Below are positions 25,206 to 33,428 of a stretch of DNA of 64,000 nucleotides, piece after piece; position 1 is the first letter of the stretch; every line of letters starts with the position of its first letter. The notes under the pieces were generated by a model, which worked only from the letters and a program-made list of their open reading frames with translations, was not told where the DNA came from and did not search any database. The position numbers were made by a program, and so were the translations under genes. Origin of the DNA: Kitasatospora arboriphila (lineage in GTDB: Bacteria > Actinomycetota > Actinomycetes > Mycobacteriales > Mycobacteriaceae); assembly GCF_000717275.1 (NCBI RefSeq), contig NZ_JNYV01000004.1, positions 664,023-728,022 on the forward strand, in the 5' to 3' direction.

Positions 25206-25532
25206 GTGACCTATATCATCGCTGAGCCTTGCGTTGATGTGTTGGACAAGGCATGCGTCGAGGAATGCCCTGTCGACTGCATCTATGAGGGCGAACGGAT
25301 GCTCTACATCCAGCCCGACGAATGTGTCGACTGTGGTGCCTGTGAGCCGGTGTGCCCGGTGGAGGCCATCTTCTACGAAGACGATGTGCCGGACGAGTGG
25401 GAACCGTATGTCAACGCCAACGTCGACTTCTTCGATGATCTCGGTTCGCCTGGCGGTGCCAGCAAGGTGGGGAAGGTCGCGTACGACTCGCCGTTCGTCA
25501 AAGCGCTGCCTCCGATGAACACCGAGGACTGA
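25206..25532 (+). CDS. fdxA: 7Fe ferredoxin FdxA/FdxC
   Basis: 108 residues. The first cluster region carries Cys 9, 17, 21 and 25 (CVDVLDKACVEECPVDC) and the second CVDCGACEPVCP has Cys 40, 43, 46 and 50, the pattern of [3Fe-4S][4Fe-4S] actinobacterial ferredoxins; the acidic tail is also typical. It carries electrons for cytochromes P450 or other reductases in the cytosol. GTG 25206 has GAGGAGGGTGG upstream. DapC follows 7 bp later, the same order as Rv1177-Rv1178. Confidence 0.95.
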   Translation: MTYIIAEPCVDVLDKACVEECPVDCIYEGERMLYIQPDECVDCGACEPVCPVEAIFYEDDVPDEWEPYVNANVDFFDDLGSPGGASKVGKVAYDSPFVKALPPMNTED

Positions 25533-25539
25533 CTGCCCG

Positions 25540-26655
25540 ATGACAGTGGTGCGTGGCCGCGAACCGGTTTCCAGGCGGCTTCCGGATTTCCCCTGGGACA
25601 CCCTCGCGGCCGCGAAGGCCCGGGGGACGGAGCATCGCGACGGCATCGTCGATCTCTCCGTGGGAACGCCGGTGGACCCGGTTGATCCGCTGATCCGGTC
25701 GGCACTGGCCGAGGCGTCGGGTTTTCCCGGCTACCCGGTGACCATCGGGACGCTCGAGGTCCGCAGCGCCGCGGTGGCCGCTCTTGCGCGCCGGCACGCG
25801 GTTCCCGGTCTCGACGAGACCATGATCTTGCCGGTGATCGGCACCAAAGAGGTCATCGCCGGTCTGCCGTCGACCCTGGGTATCGGACCGGGCGATCAAG
25901 TGGTGATTCCCGAAATCGCTTATCCCACCTATGAAGTCGGTGCCCTGCTTGCCGGTGCGGAGCCGGTTCGCGCTGATTCGCTCACGCAGCTCGGACCGAG
26001 TTCGCCTGCCCTCATGTACCTGAACTCGCCGTCGAACCCCACCGGGAAGGTCCTCGGGCTCGAGCACCTCCGCAAGGTCGTCCAGTGGGCGCGCGAGCGC
26101 GGGACGATCGTGGTGTCGGACGAGTGCTACCTGGGCCTGGCGTGGGACGACGAACCGCTGTCGATCCTCGACCCCCGGGTCACCGACGGTGATCTGACCG
26201 GTCTGCTGGCGGTCCATTCGTTGTCCAAGACGTCGAACCTGGCGAGCTACCGCGCTGGTTTCCTCGCCGGCGACCCGGCGCTGATCGGGGAGCTGCTGGC
26301 CGTGCGCAAACACGCGGGCCTGATGGTCCCGTACGCGATGCAGGCGGCGATGGCCGCAGCGCTCGGCGACGACCATCACGTGGACGCCCAGCGGGAGCGT
26401 TACCGCGCCCGCCGCGAGACTCTTGCGGCGGCCGTTCGCAGCGCAGGGCTGCGGATCGATGAATCGGCCGCAGGTCTGTATCTGTGGGCGACCCGGGACG
26501 AGCCGTGCCGAGACACCGTCGACTGGCTTGCCGAGCGCGGCATCCTCGTCGCCCCAGGCGATTTCTACGGCCCGCGTGGCGTGCGCCATGTACGGTTCGC
26601 ACTGACCGCCACCGACGAACGGATTACCGCTGCGGCCACCCGCCTGGCATCCTGA
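25540..26655 (+). CDS. dapC: Succinyldiaminopimelate transaminase DapC
   Basis: 371 residues, class I PLP aminotransferase. The PLP lysine lies in SLSKTSNLASYR; YLNSPSNPTGKVLG and VSDECYLGLAWDD are the usual substrate/PLP segments. It makes N-succinyl-LL-DAP from the keto precursor on the route to meso-DAP and lysine. Position after fdxA and the N-terminus SRRLPDFPWDTLAAAKARG match mycobacterial DapC. DapD and DapE lie 2-4 kb downstream, so most of the succinylase branch is gathered here. Confidence 0.9.
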   Translation: MTVVRGREPVSRRLPDFPWDTLAAAKARGTEHRDGIVDLSVGTPVDPVDPLIRSALAEASGFPGYPVTIGTLEVRSAAVAALARRHAVPGLDETMILPVIGTKEVIAGLPSTLGIGPGDQVVIPEIAYPTYEVGALLAGAEPVRADSLTQLGPSSPALMYLNSPSNPTGKVLGLEHLRKVVQWARERGTIVVSDECYLGLAWDDEPLSILDPRVTDGDLTGLLAVHSLSKTSNLASYRAGFLAGDPALIGELLAVRKHAGLMVPYAMQAAMAAALGDDHHVDAQRERYRARRETLAAAVRSAGLRIDESAAGLYLWATRDEPCRDTVDWLAERGILVAPGDFYGPRGVRHVRFALTATDERITAAATRLAS

Positions 26656-26823
26656 CCTGCAGATATATCACCTGTAGCCAATCTGAGACCGTTCCGTTAC
26701 CCCATTTCGGCGACTTTGGGCGAAGCTGTGATCAACCAGCTGGATCGATTGTCGAAACAGCTACCGCTACAAGGGATTCGAATGGCCGGCGCCGTCCACT
26801 CGTGAACCGGGTGAGGAGGCGTG

Positions 26824-27708
26824 ATGAGCACACAGCTGACCGGATCATCGATCGCGTGGCGTGCCCCGATCTCCGACCTGCTGGGCGATCTCGCGGATGC
26901 GGGGTCCCTGCGCTTCACCGAGGTGGTCGCCGAGAACATGACGCCCGGCGCGTTGCCGGACGGAGTGATCGATCTGCGCGCCCGAGGAGTGACGATCGTG
27001 GCGCACGGTGTCAGCCTGGGCCTCGCCGGAGCCGATGTACCCGACCCGGGGCGTTTGCGCCGACTGGCCGAACTCGCACGTGAACTCGAGTCGCCGGTGG
27101 TCAGCGAGCACATCGCGTTCGTCAGGGCCGCCGACTCGCCCGATCCTCTTCATGGCGACGTCCTGGAAGCCGGTCATCTGTTGCCGCCTCCCCGAACACG
27201 CGCGGCGTTGACAGTCCTGTGCGACAACGTCTCCCGCGCCCAAGACGCAGTGGGTGTACCGCTGGCACTGGAGAACATCGCGGCGCTGATCGCCTGGCCG
27301 GAGGATGAGTTCGACGAACCCGACTATCTCGCCGAGATCGTCCGGCGCACAGGGGCACAGTTGGTCCTGGACGTGGCCAACCTCTTCTCGAGCGCCGTCG
27401 CGCAGGGGACTGATCCGCTACAACAGTTGCTGCGATTCCCGTTGTCGCACATCGCCTACGTGCACACCGCAGGCGGGCGTTATCGCCAAGGTCGATATGT
27501 GGACACCCATGGCGATCCGATGGTGGACGATGTGACGACGTTGCTCACGCAGTTCGTGGCGGGATGCCACCGGGCGCGGGTCCGGGTTCCCGGGATCATG
27601 CTCGAACGTGACACGGACGTCAGACCCGAGACGGTGTTGCCGGGCTTGCGCGCGATCGACGCCGCGATCGAGGAAGGCCGGGTCCGTGAAGTCGACCACT
27701 GCGCTTGA
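26824..27708 (+). CDS. DUF692/MNIO family multinuclear non-heme iron oxidase
   Basis: 294 residues, TIM-barrel DUF692. Likely metal ligands in their family contexts: His 61 (VAHGVSLGLAG), His 96 (SEHIAFV), Glu 150 (LENIAAL), Asp 183 (LDVANLFSS), His 214 (YVHTAGG), Asp 227 and His 229 (DTHGDP), Glu 261 (LERDTDV). Relatives MbnB, TglH and ChrH use two or three irons to rework cysteines in ribosomal peptides. Start ATG 26824 follows AGGAGG; GTG 26821 is an alternative. It heads a four-gene operon whose last two products are Cys-rich, the expected substrates. Family sure, substrate inferred. Confidence 0.85.
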   Translation: MSTQLTGSSIAWRAPISDLLGDLADAGSLRFTEVVAENMTPGALPDGVIDLRARGVTIVAHGVSLGLAGADVPDPGRLRRLAELARELESPVVSEHIAFVRAADSPDPLHGDVLEAGHLLPPPRTRAALTVLCDNVSRAQDAVGVPLALENIAALIAWPEDEFDEPDYLAEIVRRTGAQLVLDVANLFSSAVAQGTDPLQQLLRFPLSHIAYVHTAGGRYRQGRYVDTHGDPMVDDVTTLLTQFVAGCHRARVRVPGIMLERDTDVRPETVLPGLRAIDAAIEEGRVREVDHCA

Positions 27709-28159
27709 CCGAGAACGCGCGGCGCTCGCCGCCCGTCAACGCGAGGTGGTGGGTGACCTACTGGCAGGCCGGGTCCCCGCCGGCTTCGACCGCGTCGGAT
27801 CGATGCTGACGAGCGACATCCTGGTCGGGAAGCGAGCTTCGGCGGCGCTGCGTGCAGGCCCCCAACTCGAAGCGCTCCCGCGCTGGCGTTCGCGGTTCGG
27901 TCAGTTCGGTAGAGAGAACTCCCTTCGTGGGTGCGCGCATGATGACGTGGCCGCTTTCACGTTGTGGCTCGAGCGTCGCGAGGATCTGGACCCCGAGGCA
28001 GCGGATTGGCTCGCGGTCGAAAAGGTGTACGCAGGTGTCCGTCGGATCGCTTGGGTGCGCTACCGCGGTCGTCGAGAACTGGTGATCGGAATGGGTTCGG
28101 CGACATGGCATCTGTCAGGGTCGCGTCCAAGAGTTGTCGACGAGGAGGGGTTGTCATGA
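27686..28159 (+). CDS. Partner protein of the MNIO oxidase, unrecognised domain
   Basis: 157 residues. An N-terminal helical part (LDRERAALAARQREVVGDLLAG, then VPAGFDRVG) loosely recalls the start of DUF2063-type partner proteins that deliver peptides to MNIO enzymes; the C-terminal half (VAAFTLWLERREDLDPEAADWL to VYAGVRRIAWVRYRG) looks like a small helical bundle plus a strand. A single Cys is present. I recall SCO6045-like proteins beside actinobacterial DUF692 genes. GTG 27686 has AGGAAGG and overlaps the oxidase gene by 23 bp; its stop overlaps the next start (ATGA). A peptide-recognition role is inferred. Confidence 0.65.
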   Translation: MKSTTALDRERAALAARQREVVGDLLAGRVPAGFDRVGSMLTSDILVGKRASAALRAGPQLEALPRWRSRFGQFGRENSLRGCAHDDVAAFTLWLERREDLDPEAADWLAVEKVYAGVRRIAWVRYRGRRELVIGMGSATWHLSGSRPRVVDEEGLS

Positions 28160-28404
28160 ACGCACTGTTCATAGCTCTGGCGGTGGGTATACCGGCTCTA
28201 CTGTTCGTCTTGCTGACCCGATCGGTGCAGCCGGGGCGCCGCCGCAGGCGTCGTGGAGGCTGGTCCGGCGACGGTGGTGGGTGGATCGGCGGGTCCGATG
28301 GGGGAGGTCACGGCGATGGTGGGTCCGGCGGTGGTTCGTGTGGAAGCAGTTGCGGCGGCGGTGGCTCGTCCAGTGGTGGCGGTGGCTGCGGGAGCAGCGG
28401 TTAG
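28156..28404 (+). CDS. Single-pass membrane protein with Gly/Ser/Cys tail (candidate MNIO substrate A)
   Basis: 82 residues. One hydrophobic helix (about 3-21, ALFIALAVGIPALLFVLL) is followed by an Arg block (28-33) and a tail of about 48 residues, mostly Gly and Ser with a few Asp, His and Trp and three Cys (62, 66, 78). The Arg block after the helix predicts the tail faces the cytosol. There is no signal-peptidase site. A strong GAGGAGGGG site precedes ATG 28156, and the 4-bp overlap with the upstream gene shows co-translation. The Gly-rich, Cys-bearing tail beside an MNIO gene suggests a membrane-anchored precursor peptide. Confidence 0.7.
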   Translation: MNALFIALAVGIPALLFVLLTRSVQPGRRRRRRGGWSGDGGGWIGGSDGGGHGDGGSGGGSCGSSCGGGGSSSGGGGCGSSG

Positions 28405-28416
28405 AGAGGCGACGCG

Positions 28417-28686
28417 ATGACAATTCTGATCGTGATCGGTGCGTGTTTGGCCGGCGGGGCGTTGATCGCCCTCATCGCCGTGGTCGGTTCCCGCTCGTCC
28501 AGATCAGCTGATCGGTATCGGGCTCCTGGCCGGGGGCGTGGGTACAACAACAGCTGCGGATCGGGCCATCAACACAACTGCAGCTCGAGCAGCTCGTGCA
28601 GCAGTTCAGGATCGTGCAGTTCGGGGAGTTCCTGCAGTTCCGGAAGCTCCTGTGGCTCAGGGTGCGGTGGTGGCGGAGGCGACTGA
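28417..28686 (+). CDS. Single-pass membrane protein with periodic Cys/Ser tail (candidate MNIO substrate B)
   Basis: 89 residues. One hydrophobic helix (about 2-24) is followed by an Arg-rich linker (25-42) and a tail with Cys at 47, 55, 61, 67, 73, 79 and 83; from 55 to 79 the spacing is exactly six residues (C-S-S-x-x-S units). One further Cys (10) lies in the helix. The basic linker predicts a cytosolic tail. GAGAGG precedes the ATG 12 bp after the previous gene. No known family is recognised; the regular cysteines are what an iterative cysteine-modifying enzyme would act on. Confidence 0.7.
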   Translation: MTILIVIGACLAGGALIALIAVVGSRSSRSADRYRAPGRGRGYNNSCGSGHQHNCSSSSSCSSSGSCSSGSSCSSGSSCGSGCGGGGGD

Positions 28687-28718
28687 CCGTCGACTCCGCC
28701 CCACCACCACCTCGAGCG

Positions 28719-29669
28719 TCAGTTCGCGTGGAGTGCCGCGTTCAGTTCGATTCCATCGCCCTTCCATGGGACAACCTCCACGGCGCCGGTGGTGCTGTTG
28801 CGACGGAACAAGATGTTGCTCTTGCCCGACAGCTCTCGTGCCTTGACCACGGTGCCGTCGGGTCCGGTGACCTTGGTGCCCGCGGTCACGTAGAGGCCCG
28901 CTTCGATCACGCAGTCGTCTCCGAGCGCGATACCGCACCCGGAGTTCGCCCCCAGCAGGCAACGCTTGCCGAGAGAGATGATCTCTTTGCCGCCGCCGGA
29001 CAGGGTGCCCATCGTCGACGCACCACCACCGACGTCCGACCCGTCACCGACGATGACCCCGGCCGAGATCCGGCCCTCGATCATCGACTGTCCGAGTGTT
29101 CCGGCGTTGAAATTCACAAAACCCTCGTGCATCACCGTTGTTCCCTCGGCAAGGTGCGCGCCGAGCCGTACACGACCGGCGTCCGCGATCCGGACTCCGC
29201 TCGGCACAACGTAATCGACCATCCTGGGGAACTTGTCGATGCCGTAGACCGTGACCTGGCCACGGGCCCTGAGCTTGGCGCGGGTGAGCTCGAAGCCTTC
29301 GACGGCACAGGGGCCGAAGTTGGTCCACACCACATTCGACAGCTTCCCGAAGACCCCGTCCATGTTTGCGCCGTGGGGAACGACGAGTCGATGTGAGAGC
29401 AGGTGCAGTCGCAGGTAGGCGTCGTGGGCGTCGGAAGGTGCATCGGCCAGCACGATCGAGGTGCGGACCGCCACGGTGCGCACACCGCGGGCGGTGTCGC
29501 TGCCCACGAGAGAGGCGAGGTCGGCGGGTACGTCGTCGCCTTCGAGGAGAGTCGTACCGGATTCGGTCACCTCGGTGAGTTCGGGCGAGGGATACCAGGT
29601 GTCGAGGACCGCCCCGTCATCGGTGATGGTGGCGATGCCGATGGCTGAGGCTCCAGATGCGTTGGTCAC
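28719..29669 (-). CDS. dapD: 2,3,4,5-tetrahydropyridine-2,6-dicarboxylate N-succinyltransferase DapD
   Basis: 316 residues. The C-terminal half has the left-handed beta-helix hexapeptide pattern ([57 protein letters not shown]), and the N-terminal half matches the actinobacterial DapD type rather than E. coli DapD. It succinylates tetrahydrodipicolinate for DAP and lysine synthesis. It is convergent with the MNIO operon, and its start region overlaps the non-coding 5' side of the divergent AraC gene. Confidence 0.95.
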   Translation of the reverse strand: MTNASGASAIGIATITDDGAVLDTWYPSPELTEVTESGTTLLEGDDVPADLASLVGSDTARGVRTVAVRTSIVLADAPSDAHDAYLRLHLLSHRLVVPHGANMDGVFGKLSNVVWTNFGPCAVEGFELTRAKLRARGQVTVYGIDKFPRMVDYVVPSGVRIADAGRVRLGAHLAEGTTVMHEGFVNFNAGTLGQSMIEGRISAGVIVGDGSDVGGGASTMGTLSGGGKEIISLGKRCLLGANSGCGIALGDDCVIEAGLYVTAGTKVTGPDGTVVKARELSGKSNILFRRNSTTGAVEVVPWKGDGIELNAALHAN

Positions 29670-29716
29670 GGGTCATGAGTTTACGCGGAGCGGCTTCACG
29701 CAGGACAATCCAGAGT

Positions 29717-30427
29717 GTGTCCGAATCCGTCACCTACCGCGAACGTCGCTCGTCGCTGGTGCCCGCGACGATCTGGTGGCGAAGCGGCCCGGCAGGTCCC
29801 ACCGAGATATTGCCGGATGGGTGCATGGACCTGATATGGACGGGCACAGACCTGATGATCGCCGGACCGGACACCGGACCCGTCGTCGTGGAGGGATCGC
29901 GCACGGCAGACATGGCCGCTTTGCGATTCGAGCCGGGTATGGCCCCGGTCGTCTTCGATTGTGCCGCAGATGAACTGATCAACAGCAGGGTCGCGCTCGA
30001 CGATGTGTGGCCGGCCCGGGTTGCACGCCTGCTCACCGAACAGGTGGCATCCGCCGCGGATCCTGCAGCCGTACTACAGAGATGCGCCGCCGACAGCCTC
30101 GCCCGGAGGCCGCCCCCGCGATGGCTCCGTCCGGCGACGGCACTGTTGGCGGAGGGTCAGCCGGTGAGCCGGGTCGCCGACGAGGTGAGCGTGAGCCCTC
30201 GTCAACTCCAGCGATGGTCGCGGCACCACTACGGATACGGCGCCAAGGCGCTCGCGCGGATCCTCCGGGTGGATTCTGCGCTGGATGGCCTACGGGCCGG
30301 GGCCCCGCTCACACAGGTGGCCCACTCGACCGGGTACGCCGACTACGCGCACATGTTCCGCGAGGTCCGGGCGGTCACCGGGAAGGCCCCGACCCATTTC
30401 GCGCGTGGTCAGGTCGAGGGGGCGTAG
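29717..30427 (+). CDS. AraC-family transcriptional regulator
   Basis: 236 residues. The C-terminal double helix-turn-helix is clear: VSRVADEVSVSPRQLQRWSRHHYGYGAKALARILR and LTQVAHSTGYADYAHMFREVRAVTGKAPTHF. The N-terminal part (LPDGCMDLIWTG, AALRFEPGMAPVVF) resembles the sensing domain of short AraC regulators with unknown ligands. GTG 29717 is chosen to avoid overlap with divergent dapD; ATG 29675 is possible. The last 19 bp overlap the convergent glyoxalase-like gene, a possible target. Confidence 0.75.
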   Translation: MSESVTYRERRSSLVPATIWWRSGPAGPTEILPDGCMDLIWTGTDLMIAGPDTGPVVVEGSRTADMAALRFEPGMAPVVFDCAADELINSRVALDDVWPARVARLLTEQVASAADPAAVLQRCAADSLARRPPPRWLRPATALLAEGQPVSRVADEVSVSPRQLQRWSRHHYGYGAKALARILRVDSALDGLRAGAPLTQVAHSTGYADYAHMFREVRAVTGKAPTHFARGQVEGA

Positions 30428-30810
30428 AAGTCGACGCTGTTCCCATCGGGATCGACGACGGTCGCGTAGCGCTGGCCCCAGAACGCGTCGAACGGTTCGA
30501 GCCGGCCCGTGTGGCCGGCAGCGGTCAGTTCCGCGTATCTGGAATCCACCTCGGCCGGGTCAGCGCATTCGAATGCCAACGAGATCCGTCCACCCTTTGC
30601 GAGCGCCGACCATGCGGGGTCGAACTCGGCGATGCTGTGGGCGGTGTCGAGCAGGATCCGGAATCCCCCGAATGCAGTCGACTCGGTATGAGGGGCATCG
30701 ACCCCGTCGTCTGCGAACTCGAGACCACACGCTCGGTAGAACGCGACCGAGGCGGCCATGTCATCGACCACGATGGACAGCGCATTGAGGATCGGCTTCG
30801 GCGTTTTCAT
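30409..30810 (-). CDS. VOC-family (glyoxalase/bleomycin resistance-like) protein
   Basis: 133 residues, one vicinal oxygen chelate domain: ALSIVVDDMAASVAFYRACGLEF at the start, RISLAFECADPAEVDSRYAEL in the middle, and GQRYATVVDPDGNSVDFYAP at the end. The final Glu ligand of glyoxalase I is Asp here (VDFY), as in many uncharacterised members. Likely a small-molecule-binding or resistance protein; substrate unknown. ATG 30810 is preferred over an in-frame ATG upstream because the VOC domain begins right after it. Confidence 0.75.
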   Translation of the reverse strand: MKTPKPILNALSIVVDDMAASVAFYRACGLEFADDGVDAPHTESTAFGGFRILLDTAHSIAEFDPAWSALAKGGRISLAFECADPAEVDSRYAELTAAGHTGRLEPFDAFWGQRYATVVDPDGNSVDFYAPST

Positions 30811-30900
30811 GAGCGTCAACGTATTTGCGTGCCCGGGCATCGGTCATGAATGTTTCGGACAACGTGGACAACTCGTGCGGGGGAGCGGTGGGCGACTACG

Positions 30901-32013
30901 GTGAACCACGTGAGTATTCCGGCCCTTGACCTGCGCGCCGACCCGATCGACCTGACGGCGGCGCTCGTCGACATCCCCAGTGTCAGTCATGACGAAGCCG
31001 CGATCGCGGATGCCGTGGAGATCGCGATACGCGAGCAGACCTCCGGTTTCGAGGTGCTGCGCCGCGGCAACCGGGTGCTCGCCCGCACCGATCGCGGAAA
31101 GGCCCGTCGAGTGGTGCTCGCCGGCCACCTCGACACCGTCCCCATCGCCGACAACGTCCCGAGTCGCCGTGAGAAGGCAGGCAGTGACGGTGATGTGCTC
31201 CACGGATGCGGCACCGTCGACATGAAGTCCGGCGACGCAGTTTTCCTGCACCTCGCCGCCACACTCGACGACCCGAACTGCGATCTGACCCTGATCTTCT
31301 ACGACTGCGAAGAGATCGCCGCGAAATACAACGGCCTCGGTGTCATCGAGCGCGAGTTGCCGCAGTGGCTCGCCGGAGACGTCGCCATCCTGGGTGAGCC
31401 CACCGCCGGTCAGATCGAGGCGGGTTGCCAGGGCACCCTGCGGGTGAGGTTGAGCACCCCGGGTGTGCGCGCTCATTCGGCTCGCTCCTGGCTGGGCGAC
31501 AACGCGATCCACAAGCTCGGTTCGGTGCTCCAGACCCTGGCCGCCTACCAGGCGCGCCGAGTGGACATCGACGGGTGCGAATACCGGGAAGGTCTCTCGG
31601 CCGTGCGCATCGAGGGCGGTGTCGCGGGAAACGTCGTGCCCGACGTGGCGAGCGTCGACGTGAATTTTCGGTTCGCACCGGACCGGTCGGTGGAGCAGGC
31701 GACCGACCACGTCCGCCAGCTGTTCGCGGACGAGATCGCCTCGGGCGCAGTGACCTTCGAAGTGACGGACTCGGCGGCGGGAGCGCTGCCCGGACTCGGG
31801 CATCCGGCGGCCGCGGCCCTGGTCGCGGCAGCAGGCGGAAAGTTCCGGGCCAAGTACGGGTGGACCGATGTGTCCCGGTTCTCGGCGCTCGGGATCCCGG
31901 CGGTCAATTTCGGGCCGGGAGACCCAAATCTCGCGCACAAACGCGATGAACGGGTGCCCACCTCGCAGATCACCGAGGTGACCGACGTTCTTCGGCGATA
32001 TCTCACCGCCTGA
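30901..32013 (+). CDS. dapE: Succinyl-diaminopimelate desuccinylase DapE
   Basis: 370 residues, M20 metallopeptidase fold. Zinc-site segments: LAGHLDTVP (His and Asp), [13 protein letters not shown] (bridging Asp), [15 protein letters not shown] (catalytic and ligand Glu) and, near the end, [15 protein letters not shown] with the last His. It frees succinate from N-succinyl-LL-DAP. Start GTG 30901 or 30910; both are close to the conserved [14 protein letters not shown]. It reads divergently from the glyoxalase-like gene and leads into the LOG genes. Confidence 0.95.
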   Translation: MNHVSIPALDLRADPIDLTAALVDIPSVSHDEAAIADAVEIAIREQTSGFEVLRRGNRVLARTDRGKARRVVLAGHLDTVPIADNVPSRREKAGSDGDVLHGCGTVDMKSGDAVFLHLAATLDDPNCDLTLIFYDCEEIAAKYNGLGVIERELPQWLAGDVAILGEPTAGQIEAGCQGTLRVRLSTPGVRAHSARSWLGDNAIHKLGSVLQTLAAYQARRVDIDGCEYREGLSAVRIEGGVAGNVVPDVASVDVNFRFAPDRSVEQATDHVRQLFADEIASGAVTFEVTDSAAGALPGLGHPAAAALVAAAGGKFRAKYGWTDVSRFSALGIPAVNFGPGDPNLAHKRDERVPTSQITEVTDVLRRYLTA

Positions 32014-32061
32014 CCGCCTGCTCGGGGGCCGACATCTGCCGACCGTTGCTAGCGTCGTGGC

Positions 32062-32808
32062 ATGTCAACACCCGACCGAGACACCCGACTCAGCTATCGC
32101 GGGGCGGCCCGGATCCGCGAGGATCACGACAAGCCTGTTCAGACCACGGACCAGCGCCTGCTGCGATCACCCGATTCCGCACGTGACCCGTGGAGGGTGC
32201 TGCGCATCCAGTCCGAATTCGTCGAGGGTTTCGACACCCTCTCGACGGTCTCGTCCGCGGTGACCGTGTTCGGTTCGGCCCGCGTGCAACCGGGTTCCCC
32301 GTTCTACGAGTTGGGCCGCGAGCTGGGTGCGGCGCTGGCCGACGCGGGATATCCGGTGATCACCGGTGGCGGACCCGGCCTGATGGAAGCGGTCAACCGC
32401 GGCGCCTGCGAGAACGGTGGTTACTCCATCGGGCTCGGCATCGAGCTGCCGTTCGAGCAGAACCTGAACGAATGGGTGGACCTCGGCATCAATTTTCGGT
32501 ACTTCTTCGTCCGTAAGACCATGTTCGTGAAGTATGCGCAGGCTTTCATCTGCTTGCCCGGTGGCTTCGGAACGCTCGACGAGCTCTTCGAGGCTCTCAC
32601 GCTGGTGCAGACCCGCAAAGTGGTCCAATTTCCGATCGTCTTGTTGGGCAAGGACTTCTGGGAACCGCTCCTGGCCTGGGTCCGTACGACGATGGCCGGT
32701 GAGGGCCTGGTGTCCGAGGCGGACATCGAGCTCCTGCAGGTGACCGATTCGGTGACCGAAGCAGTCGCGATCGTAAACGAATCGCGCCAGCGGCAGGCCA
32801 AATCATGA
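32062..32808 (+). CDS. LOG-family protein (TIGR00730-like), longer paralog
   Basis: 248 residues. A Rossmann-like LOG core with ITGGGPGLMEAVNRGA and the PGGxGTxxE motif (LPGGFGTLDELFEALT). LOG enzymes release free base from cytokinin-type nucleoside monophosphates; bacterial roles are often uncertain. An N-terminal extension of about 65 residues distinguishes this copy from the next gene, which it overlaps by 4 bp (ATGA). Confidence 0.85.
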   Translation: MSTPDRDTRLSYRGAARIREDHDKPVQTTDQRLLRSPDSARDPWRVLRIQSEFVEGFDTLSTVSSAVTVFGSARVQPGSPFYELGRELGAALADAGYPVITGGGPGLMEAVNRGACENGGYSIGLGIELPFEQNLNEWVDLGINFRYFFVRKTMFVKYAQAFICLPGGFGTLDELFEALTLVQTRKVVQFPIVLLGKDFWEPLLAWVRTTMAGEGLVSEADIELLQVTDSVTEAVAIVNESRQRQAKS

Positions 32809-33344
32809 GTGCGATCTGCGTGTATTGCGCGTCCGGACCGGTGCCTGCCGAGTACCTGCAGCTGGCGGCCGAGCTCGGCACCGCCATCGGCAGCACCGGG
32901 AACACGCTGGTGTCCGGGGGTGGCAACGTGTCCATGATGGGTGCGGTGGCGCAGGCGACCCGCGACGCCGGTGGCCACACCGTAGGGATCATCCCCAAAG
33001 CGCTGGTGCACCGCGAAGTCGCGGACACCGACGCCGATGAACTCGTCGTCACCGACACCATGCGTGAGCGCAAGCAGCAGATGGACGACCGGGCCGATGC
33101 GTTCATCACCCTGCCCGGAGGTATCGGGACACTCGAAGAACTCTTCGAGACGTGGACGGCCGGCTACCTCGGTATGCACGACAAGCCCGTGGTCCTGCTC
33201 GATCCCGGAGGACATTACGACCCGCTTGTGCGGTGGTTGCGCGACCTGACGGCAACCGGGTTCGTCTCCGCGCATGCACTCGATCGGCTTGTCGTCACCA
33301 AGTCGGTCCGCGACGCTTTGGCAGCGTGCGATATTTATCTGTGA
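32805..33344 (+). CDS. LOG-family phosphoribohydrolase, Rv1205-like
   Basis: 179 residues, the usual LOG length. ICVYCASG at the start, VSGGGNVSMMGAVA in the nucleotide loop, and the PGGxGTxxE motif as LPGGIGTLEELFE. In M. tuberculosis Rv1205 is the LOG that hydrolyses cytokinin riboside monophosphates, and in that species it also sits just before fadD6. The start overlaps the preceding LOG gene by 4 bp, so the two paralogs are co-translated. Confidence 0.9.
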   Translation: MSAICVYCASGPVPAEYLQLAAELGTAIGSTGNTLVSGGGNVSMMGAVAQATRDAGGHTVGIIPKALVHREVADTDADELVVTDTMRERKQQMDDRADAFITLPGGIGTLEELFETWTAGYLGMHDKPVVLLDPGGHYDPLVRWLRDLTATGFVSAHALDRLVVTKSVRDALAACDIYL

Positions 33345-33428
33345 ATATCGGTAACCTCATCGCGAACGTGCCGTGCGGAGCTCTACGGAGCTCGTTTGGG
33401 GGCACAACGGACAAGCATCGGAGCTCAG

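Noticed and set aside
26656..26823. Specific promoter or regulator site for the MNIO operon
   Set aside because: The 168 bp hold no convincing -35/-10 pair or strong palindrome; only the ribosome binding site is clear.
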